Part shown: piece by piece, positions 16,241 through 25,057 of the stretch
How positions within the stretch are numbered: the stretch's first letter is position 1
Layout: each line of letters starts with the position of its first letter
DNA from: Flavipsychrobacter sp.
Lineage (GTDB): Bacteria; Bacteroidota; Bacteroidia; Chitinophagales; Chitinophagaceae
Length of the DNA: 64,000 nucleotides
NCBI GenBank assembly: GCA_016786665.1
Contig: JAEUVZ010000018.1
Coordinates: 1 to 64,000 of the forward strand
Direction of reading: 5' to 3'
Notes under the pieces: generated by a model
Seen by the model: the letters and a program-made list of their open reading frames with translations, nothing else
Databases searched by the model: none
Told to the model about the DNA's origin: nothing
Translations under genes and position numbers: made by a program

Positions 16241-19200
16241 CTACCTTCCCGCCTCCAGCAGGGGGAGCATCTTGTTGTAGAGCTGTTGCAGCTGTCCGTT
16301 CCACCGCCCGGCGTATTCCGTATCGCCCGCATCGCGTGCGGCTCCCGCCAGCAGGTTTATCTGCGAGAGGCCCGACTGAACATCTGTAGCCACCCCTTGC
16401 TGCTGCTCTTCGCCCAGAGTGCTTACCCACTTTATATCATCCGTGGCTTGCTGCACTATGGCCTCGCCCATTTCCCGGGCTTTTTCAGTAGTGCCGGCAT
16501 TGTAGTAGGCGGCGGCCATATAGCAGGCCGCCATATCGTAAGGGTAATTGTGTGCTGGCAGGCTTGTGTTTACCTTATCCAGCACTTGTATAGCCTCCTG
16601 CCGGCGGCCCGCATTTATCAGTGCTTCGGCCAGCCGGGTAGCTATTATCCGGTACGATATCATCATAACGGTGTGCTTGTCGTCAAAGTGTATGTCTTTC
16701 CGCTCCGCTCCGCCCCATTGGTACACGTTCATTAGCAGTTCCAGCGAGCGCTCTATATTCACCGGGCCCGCATCCAGCGCCCTGGCGGGCAGGGCGCTGT
16801 ACGTAAAGGGCAGCAACCGGTAGTTGATGCCTTCCATATGCAGGTATCGCCCCATACCCAGCGGGTTACCATTGCCCGGGTAGGAACCATTAAAGTACAC
16901 CGGCCGCTTCCATCCATCCTTTGCTACTGCGGCTATAATATGTAGTATGGCAAGGTCGTTCTTAAAGAGGTGCTGCTTATCAATGGTGAACTTCACTTCA
17001 TTCTCCACTCCGGAAGTATCGGCCAACCAACCGTTTTTTACAATCTCGTCTTTGCCCGGGGCTGAGAGCGAAATATTCTTTACCGGCAGGTAATTCATCC
17101 TGCTTCCGGAGCTGCTCTGCACCTTGTTGCGCTCGTCGGTGCTGTTGATGAACCGGCACACCTCTTCCAGGTTGTAGTAAGTTTCCTGGTTAAGGGCAGG
17201 GGCGGCATAGAAGGGTACGTAGTTGTGATTGCCACCTTTGTAGTCGTCGTAGCTCCAGGCCATCGGCACGGGCGGGGCGTCGTTCACCCGGTAGCGCAAC
17301 TGGTCTATATACCAGTCGGTACCCAGCAGTTCGGTGATGATAACGCGTACATCGGTGCGCACACCTTCCACCTCCTGCAGGTACCAAAGCGGGTACGTAT
17401 CGTTATCGGCTGAGCAGAAAAGGATGGCATTGGGGGCGCAGGAGTTTAATGTATTGTAAGCGCTGGCCCATGCCTGTGTTCTTCCGGAGCGGTCGTGGTC
17501 GTCCCAACCCTCGCGGGCCATCAGCGCCGGTACGGCGGCCAGGCAGAGCACCACTGCCAGCGCCACGCCCGCTCCACCTTTCACCAGCCTGCCGGCGGCC
17601 TGGTGCACCAGCAGCACGCCCAGCCCTATCCATACCGCAAAAGCGTAGGTGCCGCCGGCGAAAGCATAGTCGCGCTCCCGGGGCTGCAGCGGGGTCATGT
17701 TGAGGTAAATGGCTATCGCGATGCCTGTGAAGAAGAATAACACGAGTGTGACGATGGCATCGTTTCTACCCCGCCTGAAGTGATAGACCACGCCCGCGAG
17801 CCCTAGTGCCAGCGGCAACAGGTAGTATTGATTGCGGGCCTTGTTGTATCGGTAGGGGGCACTCATGGCATCCATATCGCCTACCTTATGTTTGTCCAGC
17901 GCGGGCAAACCGGTTATCCAGTTACCGTTCTTGGCATTGCCGTGGCCATGGTAGCTGTTCTGCCGGCCCGAGTAGTTCCACATAAAGTAGCGCCACCACA
18001 TCCACCCCAACTGGTAGTTGAAAAAATAGGAGAAATTATCGGCTGATGATGGGCTTTCCCCTTCGGCCAGGCCCAGTTGGCCCCGGTAAAAGCGTGCGTG
18101 GTTTTCATCAGCGTTCCATATGCGCGGAAAGAAACGGGTGCTGCCCGGAGCATAGGTATAGTTCACCTTATCGTCTACCTGCTCGTAGTGGTCGGCACCA
18201 TTGCGCTGCACCCGCGCATATACGGCCCCTTTCTTCTCGGTGCCTGTTACCTGGCTGTTGAAATCGGGGCCTGTAAGCAGGGGCTGCTGCAGGTACTGGC
18301 TGCGCTGCACATAGCTCACCAGGCTCATTACATTGTCGGGGTTGGTCATATCTACCGGGGTATCGGCCGTAGAGCGGATGATGGGCACCAGGTAGCTGGA
18401 AAACCCTACAATGATAAAAGTGATACTTACCAGCGACAGGTGCAGTATATAACGCCCTGACTTGCGCGCCCAAACTACGCCGGCGACCAGCCCTGCCAGC
18501 AGCAATAACATAAATGTGATTGCCCCGCTGTTGAACGGCAGGCCAAAAGTGTTGACAAACAGGAGGTCGAACCGGGACGCGAAAATAGGCAGGTATTGTA
18601 TCACGCCAAATTGTACAAACGCCAGTATGGCTACCCCCACCAGCAGGGCCGCAGCCATTCCTCTGGCGCCGGGTTTGTACCTGCGGAAATATACGACCAT
18701 AGCCACCGCAGGTATCGCCAGCAGGTTCAGCAGGTGTACGCCTACGGAAATACCTACCAGGAGCGCTATCAGCACCAGCCAGCGGTCCGCATGGCGCTGC
18801 CCGGCCTGCTCTTCCCACTTCAGGGCGGCCCAGAACACCAGGGCGGTGAAGAAGGAAGAGGTAGCATACACTTCGGCTTCTACCGCCGAGAACCAAAAAG
18901 TATCGGAAAAGGTATAAGCCAGCGCACCGGTAAGCCCTGCGCTCATCACCAGCCACACCTGCGTGCCGGTAAGCCCGCCACCGGCGGGGGTTACCAGCTT
19001 GCGCGCCATATGAGTAATGGTCCAGAACAGGAAAAGAATGGTGAAGGCACTGGCCACCGCCGATTCCGCATTAATGAACCACGCCACCTGCTGCCGGTCG
19101 CCACCCGCCAGCAAGCTGAACAGGCGCTGCATCATCATAAAGAATGGCGCACCTGGAGCATGCCCTACCTCCAGCTTGTACGCACAGGCAAGGAACTCGC

Positions 19201-19306
19201 CGCAGTCCCAGAAGCTGGTGGTGGGTTCCAGTGTAAGGAGGTACACTATCAATGCTGCCAGTGCTGTAAGCCAGCCGGTAATGTTGTTGACGCTGCGGTA
19301 GTTCAT
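16241..19306 (-). CDS. DUF2723 / GT117-type membrane glycosyltransferase
   Basis: This 1021-residue protein has the DUF2723 signature near its start: LTLEPTTSFWDCGEFLACAY (residues about 25-44), then GHAPGAPFF. Some ten or more membrane segments fill residues 8-600 in the manner of GT-C glycosyltransferases, and a soluble C-terminal part with helical TPR-like pairs (about 850-1010, EALINAGRRQEAIQVLDKV) follows. The conserved acidic DCGE is typical of the catalytic loop of this class. In Bacteroidota these enzymes are thought to glycosylate secreted proteins; that role is inferred from family, not from this context. Length is normal for the family. Confidence 0.92.
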   Translation of the reverse strand: MNYRSVNNITGWLTALAALIVYLLTLEPTTSFWDCGEFLACAYKLEVGHAPGAPFFMMMQRLFSLLAGGDRQQVAWFINAESAVASAFTILFLFWTITHMARKLVTPAGGGLTGTQVWLVMSAGLTGALAYTFSDTFWFSAVEAEVYATSSFFTALVFWAALKWEEQAGQRHADRWLVLIALLVGISVGVHLLNLLAIPAVAMVVYFRRYKPGARGMAAALLVGVAILAFVQFGVIQYLPIFASRFDLLFVNTFGLPFNSGAITFMLLLLAGLVAGVVWARKSGRYILHLSLVSITFIIVGFSSYLVPIIRSTADTPVDMTNPDNVMSLVSYVQRSQYLQQPLLTGPDFNSQVTGTEKKGAVYARVQRNGADHYEQVDDKVNYTYAPGSTRFFPRIWNADENHARFYRGQLGLAEGESPSSADNFSYFFNYQLGWMWWRYFMWNYSGRQNSYHGHGNAKNGNWITGLPALDKHKVGDMDAMSAPYRYNKARNQYYLLPLALGLAGVVYHFRRGRNDAIVTLVLFFFTGIAIAIYLNMTPLQPRERDYAFAGGTYAFAVWIGLGVLLVHQAAGRLVKGGAGVALAVVLCLAAVPALMAREGWDDHDRSGRTQAWASAYNTLNSCAPNAILFCSADNDTYPLWYLQEVEGVRTDVRVIITELLGTDWYIDQLRYRVNDAPPVPMAWSYDDYKGGNHNYVPFYAAPALNQETYYNLEEVCRFINSTDERNKVQSSSGSRMNYLPVKNISLSAPGKDEIVKNGWLADTSGVENEVKFTIDKQHLFKNDLAILHIIAAVAKDGWKRPVYFNGSYPGNGNPLGMGRYLHMEGINYRLLPFTYSALPARALDAGPVNIERSLELLMNVYQWGGAERKDIHFDDKHTVMMISYRIIATRLAEALINAGRRQEAIQVLDKVNTSLPAHNYPYDMAACYMAAAYYNAGTTEKAREMGEAIVQQATDDIKWVSTLGEEQQQGVATDVQSGLSQINLLAGAARDAGDTEYAGRWNGQLQQLYNKMLPLLEAGR

Positions 19307-19495
19307 ACTTTTCTTTTTTTAACAAAATGGCACCCTGCGTGAGACGAAGGAATAACCGTCTGTGCAGGGCGGAAGAAATCAGGATACCAAAACTAGCCGG
19401 ATGCCCGCTGTAAGCAGGTTAACGCAGGGGTAATTAATGTTAATTATCGTTAAAGTAAGGGATGGTAAACGGGCAAAAAAGTAATATTGTAACGC

Positions 19496-20800
19496 ATGAC
19501 GAACACCACAAAACCTGCAAAGCTTAGCCGTATACAAGCGCTGATGGCCCTGAGCTTTACGCTGCTGCTGGCACTTTGCGGCCACTGGCTGATGTCTCAG
19601 TACGAGCGGGAGAAAAACCATCTGCAGCAAGACATTACCCGGCTCTTTAGTACCGTGCAGGACGACATCTCCGACTCGCTGCTGCTGCACGCGGTAGTGC
19701 AACCTGCCGCACCGGAAACCACTACCCCCGCCGACAGCACCCACAGCCTGCCGCAAACACTGGCCTCCCGCAAAGCGACAGCCCTGCTGCTGAAGAACGT
19801 AAAACTCTCCCGCGATGAGGAAAAACAATTATTCCGAACCGACACGATGGTCTTCAACGACCTGTTCAATCAAAGCATGAAAAAGCAGGGCTGGGAATTT
19901 ACGGCTACATGGGTAGAGCTGGACAGCTACCTGCACCAGAAAGAGAATATACTGATAGCGAACGATTTCTTTACCAGCGACCACGGGGTGCTGATAAGCG
20001 ACTTCCAACCCTTCCTGCTCCGGAAAATGCTGGTGCCTTCCGCCTTCATCCTTTTCTTGCTGGTAATTACCGCTATCGCATTCCGCAGTACGTACCTGGG
20101 ATGGAAGAAGCAACTGAGCCTCGCCCACCTGAAAGACGACTTCATCAGCAATATGTCGCACGAATTGAAAACACCGGTAGCTACCGTAAAGGTGGCGCTG
20201 GAAGCGCTGAACAACTTTAATGTGCTGCAACAGCCCGGGCGCAGCAAGGAATACCTGGAAATGGCGATAGTGGAAATGAACCGCCTGGAACTACTGGTAA
20301 ACCGCGCGCTGAGCACATCGCTGCTGGAGTCAGGTGAATTGCAACTGCAAAAAGAAGCCTGCGACCTGAAGCAGCTGGTGGACGAAGTAGTACTGGGCAT
20401 GCAGCCAAAACTACTGAAGCACGACGCTACCGTGCAGGTGGAAATATCCGGAACCGACTTCAGCTCGTACCTGGACAAGATGCACACCCAGGGGGTGCTT
20501 ATTAACCTGATAGACAACAGCATAAAATATGGCGTAAAGCCGGTAGAAATACGCATCTCGCTTACCGAATCCGCGGACAGCATACAGCTTTCCGTTACCG
20601 ACAACGGGCCGGGTATACCCGAGGAATATACGGCGCGGGTATTTGAGAAATTCTTCAGGGTACCCACGGGTAACCGGCACAACGCCAAAGGCTATGGCCT
20701 GGGGCTGAGCTATGCCGCCCAGGTAATGCAACAACACATGGGCTCTATCAGCGTGGCCAACGTACCCGATGGTGGCTGCCGCTTCACCCTTACCTTTTAG
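19496..20800 (+). CDS. Membrane-bound sensor histidine kinase
   Basis: This 434-residue kinase has one N-terminal membrane helix (about 15-33), a periplasmic domain (about 34-180), a second helix (about 182-200, PSAFILFLLVITAIAF), then HisKA and HATPase_c. The H-box is NMSHELKTPV with phospho-acceptor His222; the N-box is NLIDNSIKYG, G1 DNGPGIP, F-box EKFFRV, G2 GYGLGLSY. All key residues are present. The response regulator gene begins 4 nt downstream, making a two-component pair of the RprX/RprY kind common in Bacteroidota. The periplasmic part is unlike any sensor domain I can name, so the signal is unknown. Confidence 0.93.
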   Translation: MTNTTKPAKLSRIQALMALSFTLLLALCGHWLMSQYEREKNHLQQDITRLFSTVQDDISDSLLLHAVVQPAAPETTTPADSTHSLPQTLASRKATALLLKNVKLSRDEEKQLFRTDTMVFNDLFNQSMKKQGWEFTATWVELDSYLHQKENILIANDFFTSDHGVLISDFQPFLLRKMLVPSAFILFLLVITAIAFRSTYLGWKKQLSLAHLKDDFISNMSHELKTPVATVKVALEALNNFNVLQQPGRSKEYLEMAIVEMNRLELLVNRALSTSLLESGELQLQKEACDLKQLVDEVVLGMQPKLLKHDATVQVEISGTDFSSYLDKMHTQGVLINLIDNSIKYGVKPVEIRISLTESADSIQLSVTDNGPGIPEEYTARVFEKFFRVPTGNRHNAKGYGLGLSYAAQVMQQHMGSISVANVPDGGCRFTLTF

Positions 20801-20804
20801 TTAC

Positions 20805-21500
20805 ATGATGAAAAAGAAAGTCTTTTATGTAGAGGATGAAATGTTCCTCGCGAAAATTGTAAAAGAAACACTGGAGCTGAAAGGCTACGAGGTGATGCAC
20901 AACCAGAACGGCAACAAAGTATTTGAAGCTATCTCCGCTTTCAACCCCGATGTATGCCTGCTGGATGTGATGCTGCCGCACGTAGACGGGTTTACCCTGG
21001 GCAACCACATACGGAACGTACACCCCAACCTCCCCATCATATTCCTGACTGCAAAGACACAGCCTGACGATATTATCAAGGGCTTTTCTTCCGGCGGCAC
21101 CGACTACCTGAAGAAACCCTTCAGCATGGAAGAGCTGATAGTGCGGATAGAAAACCAGGTACGGCTCATGAAAGCCAACACCCCCGATGTAGACGCCCTG
21201 CCCGACGAGATAGCGCTGAAAGGCTACCGGTTCTACCCCGGCAGGTTTGAACTACACACCACCAATGAGGTAATAAAACTCTCCAACCGCGAAGCGCAGA
21301 TACTGAAGATGCTGTGCAGCCACCGCAATAAACCTATAGACCGTAAAGTGCTGCTGCAAATGGTATGGGGCGATGATTCTTTTTTCAATTCCCGCAACCT
21401 GGATGTGTACATCCGTAAACTGCGGGGCTACTTTGGCGCTGAGCCGGGAATCGAGATCATTACGCTGAAAGGTATCGGGTATCACTTCTCCGTGAGCTGA
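20805..21500 (+). CDS. OmpR-family response regulator
   Basis: This 231-residue regulator comprises a receiver domain (about 4-120; acidic pair Glu10/Asp11, phospho-acceptor Asp54 in CLLDVMLP, conserved Lys in DYLKKPF) and a winged-helix DNA-binding domain (about 135-231; LSNREAQILKMLC, RNLDVYIRKLRGYF, GIGYHFSVS). Two ATGs stand in tandem at 20805 and 20808, and either may be used; a longer frame upstream runs into the kinase gene and is not needed. Its cognate kinase is the preceding gene. Its 3' end overlaps the converging queA gene by 19 nt, so antisense transcription is likely there. Confidence 0.93.
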   Translation: MMKKKVFYVEDEMFLAKIVKETLELKGYEVMHNQNGNKVFEAISAFNPDVCLLDVMLPHVDGFTLGNHIRNVHPNLPIIFLTAKTQPDDIIKGFSSGGTDYLKKPFSMEELIVRIENQVRLMKANTPDVDALPDEIALKGYRFYPGRFELHTTNEVIKLSNREAQILKMLCSHRNKPIDRKVLLQMVWGDDSFFNSRNLDVYIRKLRGYFGAEPGIEIITLKGIGYHFSVS

Positions 21501-22714
21501 CGGTTCCACAGCAGGCAGCCATCGCCATAACTAAGGAAACGGTAATGGTGCGACAATGCATAGTCATACACATCGCGCCACCCGGGACCAATCAATGCCG
21601 CTACCAACAGCAGCAGTGTTGACTGTGGCTGATGGAAGTTGGTTACCAGTCCCCTTATCATCCGGAACCGGTAGCCCGGGGCTATCAATATTTGAGTACG
21701 GGTGAGCAGCCGCTCCTGGCTATGGTTTTCCAGGTGTGCGAGAATAGCCAGTAAAGCCTCTCTCGCAGATACCTCCAGCAGCAGCTCGTATGGCTCCCAT
21801 TGTGTAACAGCGAGCCCGGCCAGGTTTACTTCCACACCAGCATGCAGCTTCGCCCCTATCCAGTAGAGGCTTTCCAGTGTGCGCAGGGTAGTGGTGCCTA
21901 CGGCCACAATACCATTGTCCAGGCCGTGCAGCAGCAGCCGTACTGTGTTGCTGTGCACATCTATCCACTCGGCGTGCATATCGTGCTCCTGCATGGTCTC
22001 GCTCTTCACCGGCTTAAAGGTGCCGGCGCCTACATGCAGGGTTACAAATGCCGTATGTATGGCCCTGTCGGCCAACTGCTGCATGACCCGCTCTGTAAAG
22101 TGCAGGCCGGCGGTGGGTGCGGCCACACTCCCTTCTTCCCGGGCGAAAATGGTCTGGTAGCGCTCTTTGTCTCCCGCATCGGCTTCGCGGTGCAGGTATG
22201 GGGGCAGCGGCACTTTGCCGGCATGATGCAGCACTTCGGCAAAGGTCATTTCATTGTTCCACGATAGCTCCAGTGTAAAGGTTCCCGGTTCGCGCTCCGC
22301 AATGCCTGCGCGCAGGGTAAACGAAGGCGACTCGTTTTGCAACTCCAGTATCATTCCGTCCTTCCACTTGCTGGCGCCGCCTATCATACACCGCCACCAT
22401 ACCTTACCTTTCTGCATCATGGCCGTCTGTATATCGGCATATCGACCATGCGGCTCCAGGCAAAAAACTTCTATCGCCCCTCCTGTTTCCTTGCGGAAGA
22501 GCAGCCGGGCATATACTACCCGTGTCTGGTTAAATGCCAGCAATGTCTGCTGCGGCAGGTGCCGGGCTATGTGCCGGTAGGTATCTTCTGTTATGGCCCC
22601 GCCATTGTACACCAGCAGCTTGGAAGCATCTCTTTCCGGCAGGGGGTACCTCGCCACCTGTTCATCGGGCAGCTCGTAGGTAAAGTCTTCTATTCTCAGC
22701 TCTCGGGGGTGCAT
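21482..22714 (-). CDS. queA: S-adenosylmethionine:tRNA ribosyltransferase-isomerase
   Basis: QueA transfers and isomerises the ribosyl part of SAM onto 7-aminomethyl-7-deazaguanine in tRNA, forming epoxyqueuosine in the wobble-base queuosine pathway. The 410-residue protein shows the family pattern: an N-terminal ELPDEQVARYP motif, LAFNQTRVVYARL, AAPTAGLHFTE, HVGAGTFKPV, then VGTTTLRTLES and FHQPQSTLLLL. It is somewhat longer than the roughly 350 residues of E. coli QueA, mostly within the middle and C-terminal parts. It starts immediately after dgt on the same strand (1-nt gap), so the two are probably co-transcribed. Confidence 0.92.
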   Translation of the reverse strand: MHPRELRIEDFTYELPDEQVARYPLPERDASKLLVYNGGAITEDTYRHIARHLPQQTLLAFNQTRVVYARLLFRKETGGAIEVFCLEPHGRYADIQTAMMQKGKVWWRCMIGGASKWKDGMILELQNESPSFTLRAGIAEREPGTFTLELSWNNEMTFAEVLHHAGKVPLPPYLHREADAGDKERYQTIFAREEGSVAAPTAGLHFTERVMQQLADRAIHTAFVTLHVGAGTFKPVKSETMQEHDMHAEWIDVHSNTVRLLLHGLDNGIVAVGTTTLRTLESLYWIGAKLHAGVEVNLAGLAVTQWEPYELLLEVSAREALLAILAHLENHSQERLLTRTQILIAPGYRFRMIRGLVTNFHQPQSTLLLLVAALIGPGWRDVYDYALSHHYRFLSYGDGCLLWNRQLTEK

Positions 22715-22715
22715 G

Positions 22716-24095
22716 CTATCGTAACTCTGGTATATTGATACCGGTAATTTTCCGGTAAAGGTCTATGGCATACAGGTCCGTCATACCGGAAATAAAATCT
22801 ACTACCGACTGTACATTTTTATAAACGTCTCCTCCATCTTTCTGTATAGGGAACTGGTTCGGAACCAACTTCAGTATTTTCTTCGATTTGCTTTGGCCGG
22901 GGAAAAGCACCGCGTGTACCAATTCCTTCAGCAGGCCGCCTATTACATTGTAACCGGCAATTTCTATTTCCACTACCGAGCGGTAGTTGTACACGTTCTG
23001 TACCGAGTAATCGTTGATGGCGTCAATCAGCAGTTGCTCCCGTTCCGGCAGGCATTTCAGCAAGTCGCACTCCAGGGTGCCGCTGAGCAACTCAACTTCC
23101 CGCGCTATGAAGATGGCGGAGAGCTTTTTCACCATCAGACCTATCCATCGGGCCCTAATGAACTCTACTTTTTTGTTGTGGTCGTTTATTTTATCCAGGG
23201 TCTTTGTTACCGAAGCAATATTATCATAGTCCTGCTCCTGCTCAAAGAAGGGCAGGAAAAGATCTCTGATGGTTTGCAGCGAAGCTATCTGCAGGCGATG
23301 GGCGTCTTCCAAATCTATAATCCGGTAGCAAATATCATCGGCCGCTTCGGTAAGGTAAACGAACGGGTGGCGGGCGTAGGTATGACCGCCATCCTTGCGG
23401 GGGATGCCCAGGGTACGCGCCAGCTCTTCGTAGGTGGGTATCTCCGCATCAAAGAAACCTGACTTTTTATTGCTGATGCTCTTCTTGCTGAATCCTTCGG
23501 AAGAGCTGCAAGGATACTTTACTATGGCGGCCAGTGTGGCATAGGTAAGGCGGTAGCCGCCGATACCCTCATTAAAGCTGTGGGTCAGTACCCGGAAGGC
23601 GTTGGAGTTCCCTTCGAAGAGTTCAAAATCCTTGAACTGATTGGGGGTAAGGTTGAGGTCCAGTATCTTTCTCGTTTCACCATCCAGCTCACGGAAGTAG
23701 GTTCTTATGGCATCTTCGCCCGAATGCCCGAAGGGTGGATTGCCTATATCGTGGGCCAGGCAGGCGGCGGCTATTACTGAAGGCAGCTCGTACTTGTAGA
23801 ACTCGGTGAATACTTCATCGCCCGCCCCGTACCTCTTGGCCAGCTCATCGCCCACCGACTTACCGAGCGAACGGCCTACGGAGGCTACTTCCAGGCTGTG
23901 GGTGAGCCGGTTGTGTACAAACACAGCTCCGGGCAAGGGGAATACCTGGGTTTTGTTCTGTAACCGGCGGAAGGCGGAAGAAAATATAATGCGGTCGTAA
24001 TCCCGCAGGAACGAGTTCCTTATCTGGTCGGGATTCGCATCCTTGCGCTCAGGGTCACCGGTACGCCGGGTACTGTATAGCGTTTGCCATTTCAT
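22716..24095 (-). CDS. dgt: Deoxyguanosinetriphosphate triphosphohydrolase
   Basis: This 459-residue HD-superfamily enzyme hydrolyses dGTP (and in this group perhaps other dNTPs) to the nucleoside and triphosphate. The metal-binding H...HD...D pattern is visible: NRLTHSLEVASVGRSLG (His), then CLAHDIGNPPFGHSGE (His-Asp), with the distal Asp in TEAADDICYRIIDLED. The N-terminal DYDRIIFSSAFRRLQ is also characteristic. I chose MKWQTLYS at 24095; the frame is open 33 nt further up but that part is not conserved-looking. It is followed directly by queA. A role in dNTP pool control is the usual view, with phage defence as a further known activity of the family. Confidence 0.93.
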   Translation of the reverse strand: MKWQTLYSTRRTGDPERKDANPDQIRNSFLRDYDRIIFSSAFRRLQNKTQVFPLPGAVFVHNRLTHSLEVASVGRSLGKSVGDELAKRYGAGDEVFTEFYKYELPSVIAAACLAHDIGNPPFGHSGEDAIRTYFRELDGETRKILDLNLTPNQFKDFELFEGNSNAFRVLTHSFNEGIGGYRLTYATLAAIVKYPCSSSEGFSKKSISNKKSGFFDAEIPTYEELARTLGIPRKDGGHTYARHPFVYLTEAADDICYRIIDLEDAHRLQIASLQTIRDLFLPFFEQEQDYDNIASVTKTLDKINDHNKKVEFIRARWIGLMVKKLSAIFIAREVELLSGTLECDLLKCLPEREQLLIDAINDYSVQNVYNYRSVVEIEIAGYNVIGGLLKELVHAVLFPGQSKSKKILKLVPNQFPIQKDGGDVYKNVQSVVDFISGMTDLYAIDLYRKITGINIPELR

Positions 24096-24158
24096 GGTGT
24101 AAAAATGCGAAAACAAACGCACATGCACGCCGTAGCGCGCCGGGTTGGGGAGAACTTC

Positions 24159-24467
24159 TTAGTAACGTTCGCTATTGGTTTTGTACCGGCGCAGGCGGTC
24201 TGCCGCCCGGCGCTGCTTATCGTGTATCACATTTTTCTCATGCGCGTCCAGGTAGTTGTCTACCTCATACTTTTCTATAGTCTGCTTAATGATCTCCTGC
24301 TCGTCCATCAGCTTGTTGTACTCGTTCTCTGTTACCTTTTTTGCCTTGAACGCAGCTTTTATAGCTTTCACCTGCTCCTTCTGTTTTGCTTTAAAATTTT
24401 GCGCTCCGGCAGTTACAGTACAGCAGAGCATGACTATTGACGTAAGAATAATGGCTGACTTTTTCAT
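24159..24467 (-). CDS. Small secreted helical protein, unknown
   Basis: This 102-residue protein has a signal peptide (MKKSAIILTSIVMLCCTVTAGAQ) and a short, highly charged helical mature part (FKAKQKEQVKAIKAAFKAKK, then EYNKLMDEQEIIKQTIEKYE) ending in a basic stretch (RRAADRLRRYKTNSERY). I do not recognise a family. The charge pattern suggests a periplasmic helical hairpin. It lies 63 nt upstream of dgt on the same strand and divergent from the S4-domain gene. Confidence 0.65.
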   Translation of the reverse strand: MKKSAIILTSIVMLCCTVTAGAQNFKAKQKEQVKAIKAAFKAKKVTENEYNKLMDEQEIIKQTIEKYEVDNYLDAHEKNVIHDKQRRAADRLRRYKTNSERY

Positions 24468-24510
24468 ATGCGTGACTTTAGCTACTTAAAATTAATATAT
24501 TATCCCGATG

Positions 24511-24544
24511 TTGCTAATGACAGCTATTTTCTTCTGTAACTTTA
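24511..24544 (+). promoter_or_regulatory. Possible promoter for the S4-domain gene
   Basis: TTG at 24511-24513 is followed after 23 nt by TAACTTTA (24537-24544), one base off the Bacteroidota -7 consensus TAnnTTTG. The spacing is longer than the usual 19-21 nt. The start codon is 25 nt further on. It lies in the only gap between two divergent genes, so some promoter must be here. Confidence 0.4.
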
Positions 24545-24569
24545 GGCGGCGATATTTGAGACATTCCTA

Positions 24570-24980
24570 ATGGAAAAAGTAAGAGTAGACAAGTACCTGT
24601 GGGCGATACGGCTGTTTAAAACACGCAGCCTGGCCACCGCCGCCTGCGACGAAGGGAAGGTGAAACTGAACGGGGCCAACATAAAGCCCGCCAAAAGCGT
24701 GAATGTGGGCGACCGCTATGATGTGCGTGCCGATGGCCGGAAATGGACAATAGAGGTGACCGCCCTGCTGCAGAAGCGGGTGAGCTATGAAGAAGCCATA
24801 AAGCACTATGCCGACCTTACCAGTGAGGAAGACAAAGAACACAATAAGCGCCTGGGCACCAGCTTCTACACCGGTAAGCGGCTGAGCAAAACAGGGCGGC
24901 CGGACAAAAAACAACGCCGTAACCTGAACGACCTGCTGGAAAGCGATTTCCTCAGCCCCGACCTGCCGGATAGCGACTAG
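24570..24980 (+). CDS. hslR: Hsp15-like S4 RNA-binding protein
   Basis: This 136-residue protein starts with an S4 domain (residues 4-65): VRVDKYLWAIRLFKTRSLA, VKLNGANIKPAKSVNVGD and the closing IEVTALLQKRV. A basic tail follows (KRLSKTGRPDKKQRRNLNDLL). This is the architecture of Hsp15 (HslR), which binds 50S subunits carrying stalled nascent chains and moves the peptidyl-tRNA so translation can resume. It stands alone, with a divergent promoter region and a hairpin terminator downstream. The assignment to Hsp15 rather than another small S4 protein is likely. Confidence 0.85.
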   Translation: MEKVRVDKYLWAIRLFKTRSLATAACDEGKVKLNGANIKPAKSVNVGDRYDVRADGRKWTIEVTALLQKRVSYEEAIKHYADLTSEEDKEHNKRLGTSFYTGKRLSKTGRPDKKQRRNLNDLLESDFLSPDLPDSD

Positions 24981-25009
24981 GCCAACAACGTATAAATATA
25001 CCGTACAAA

Positions 25010-25040
25010 AAAATCGGGCTCCAGAAGGAAGCCCGATTTT
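25010..25040. terminator. Intrinsic terminator between convergent genes
   Basis: An 11-bp stem (25010-25020 with 25030-25040) has GC-rich tops and A/T-rich feet, with A runs on the left and T runs on the right, so it works in both directions. It separates hslR (plus, ends 24980) from the beta-propeller lipoprotein gene (minus, ends 25058). Confidence 0.8.
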
Positions 25041-25057
25041 CGTATAAGGTTGAAATA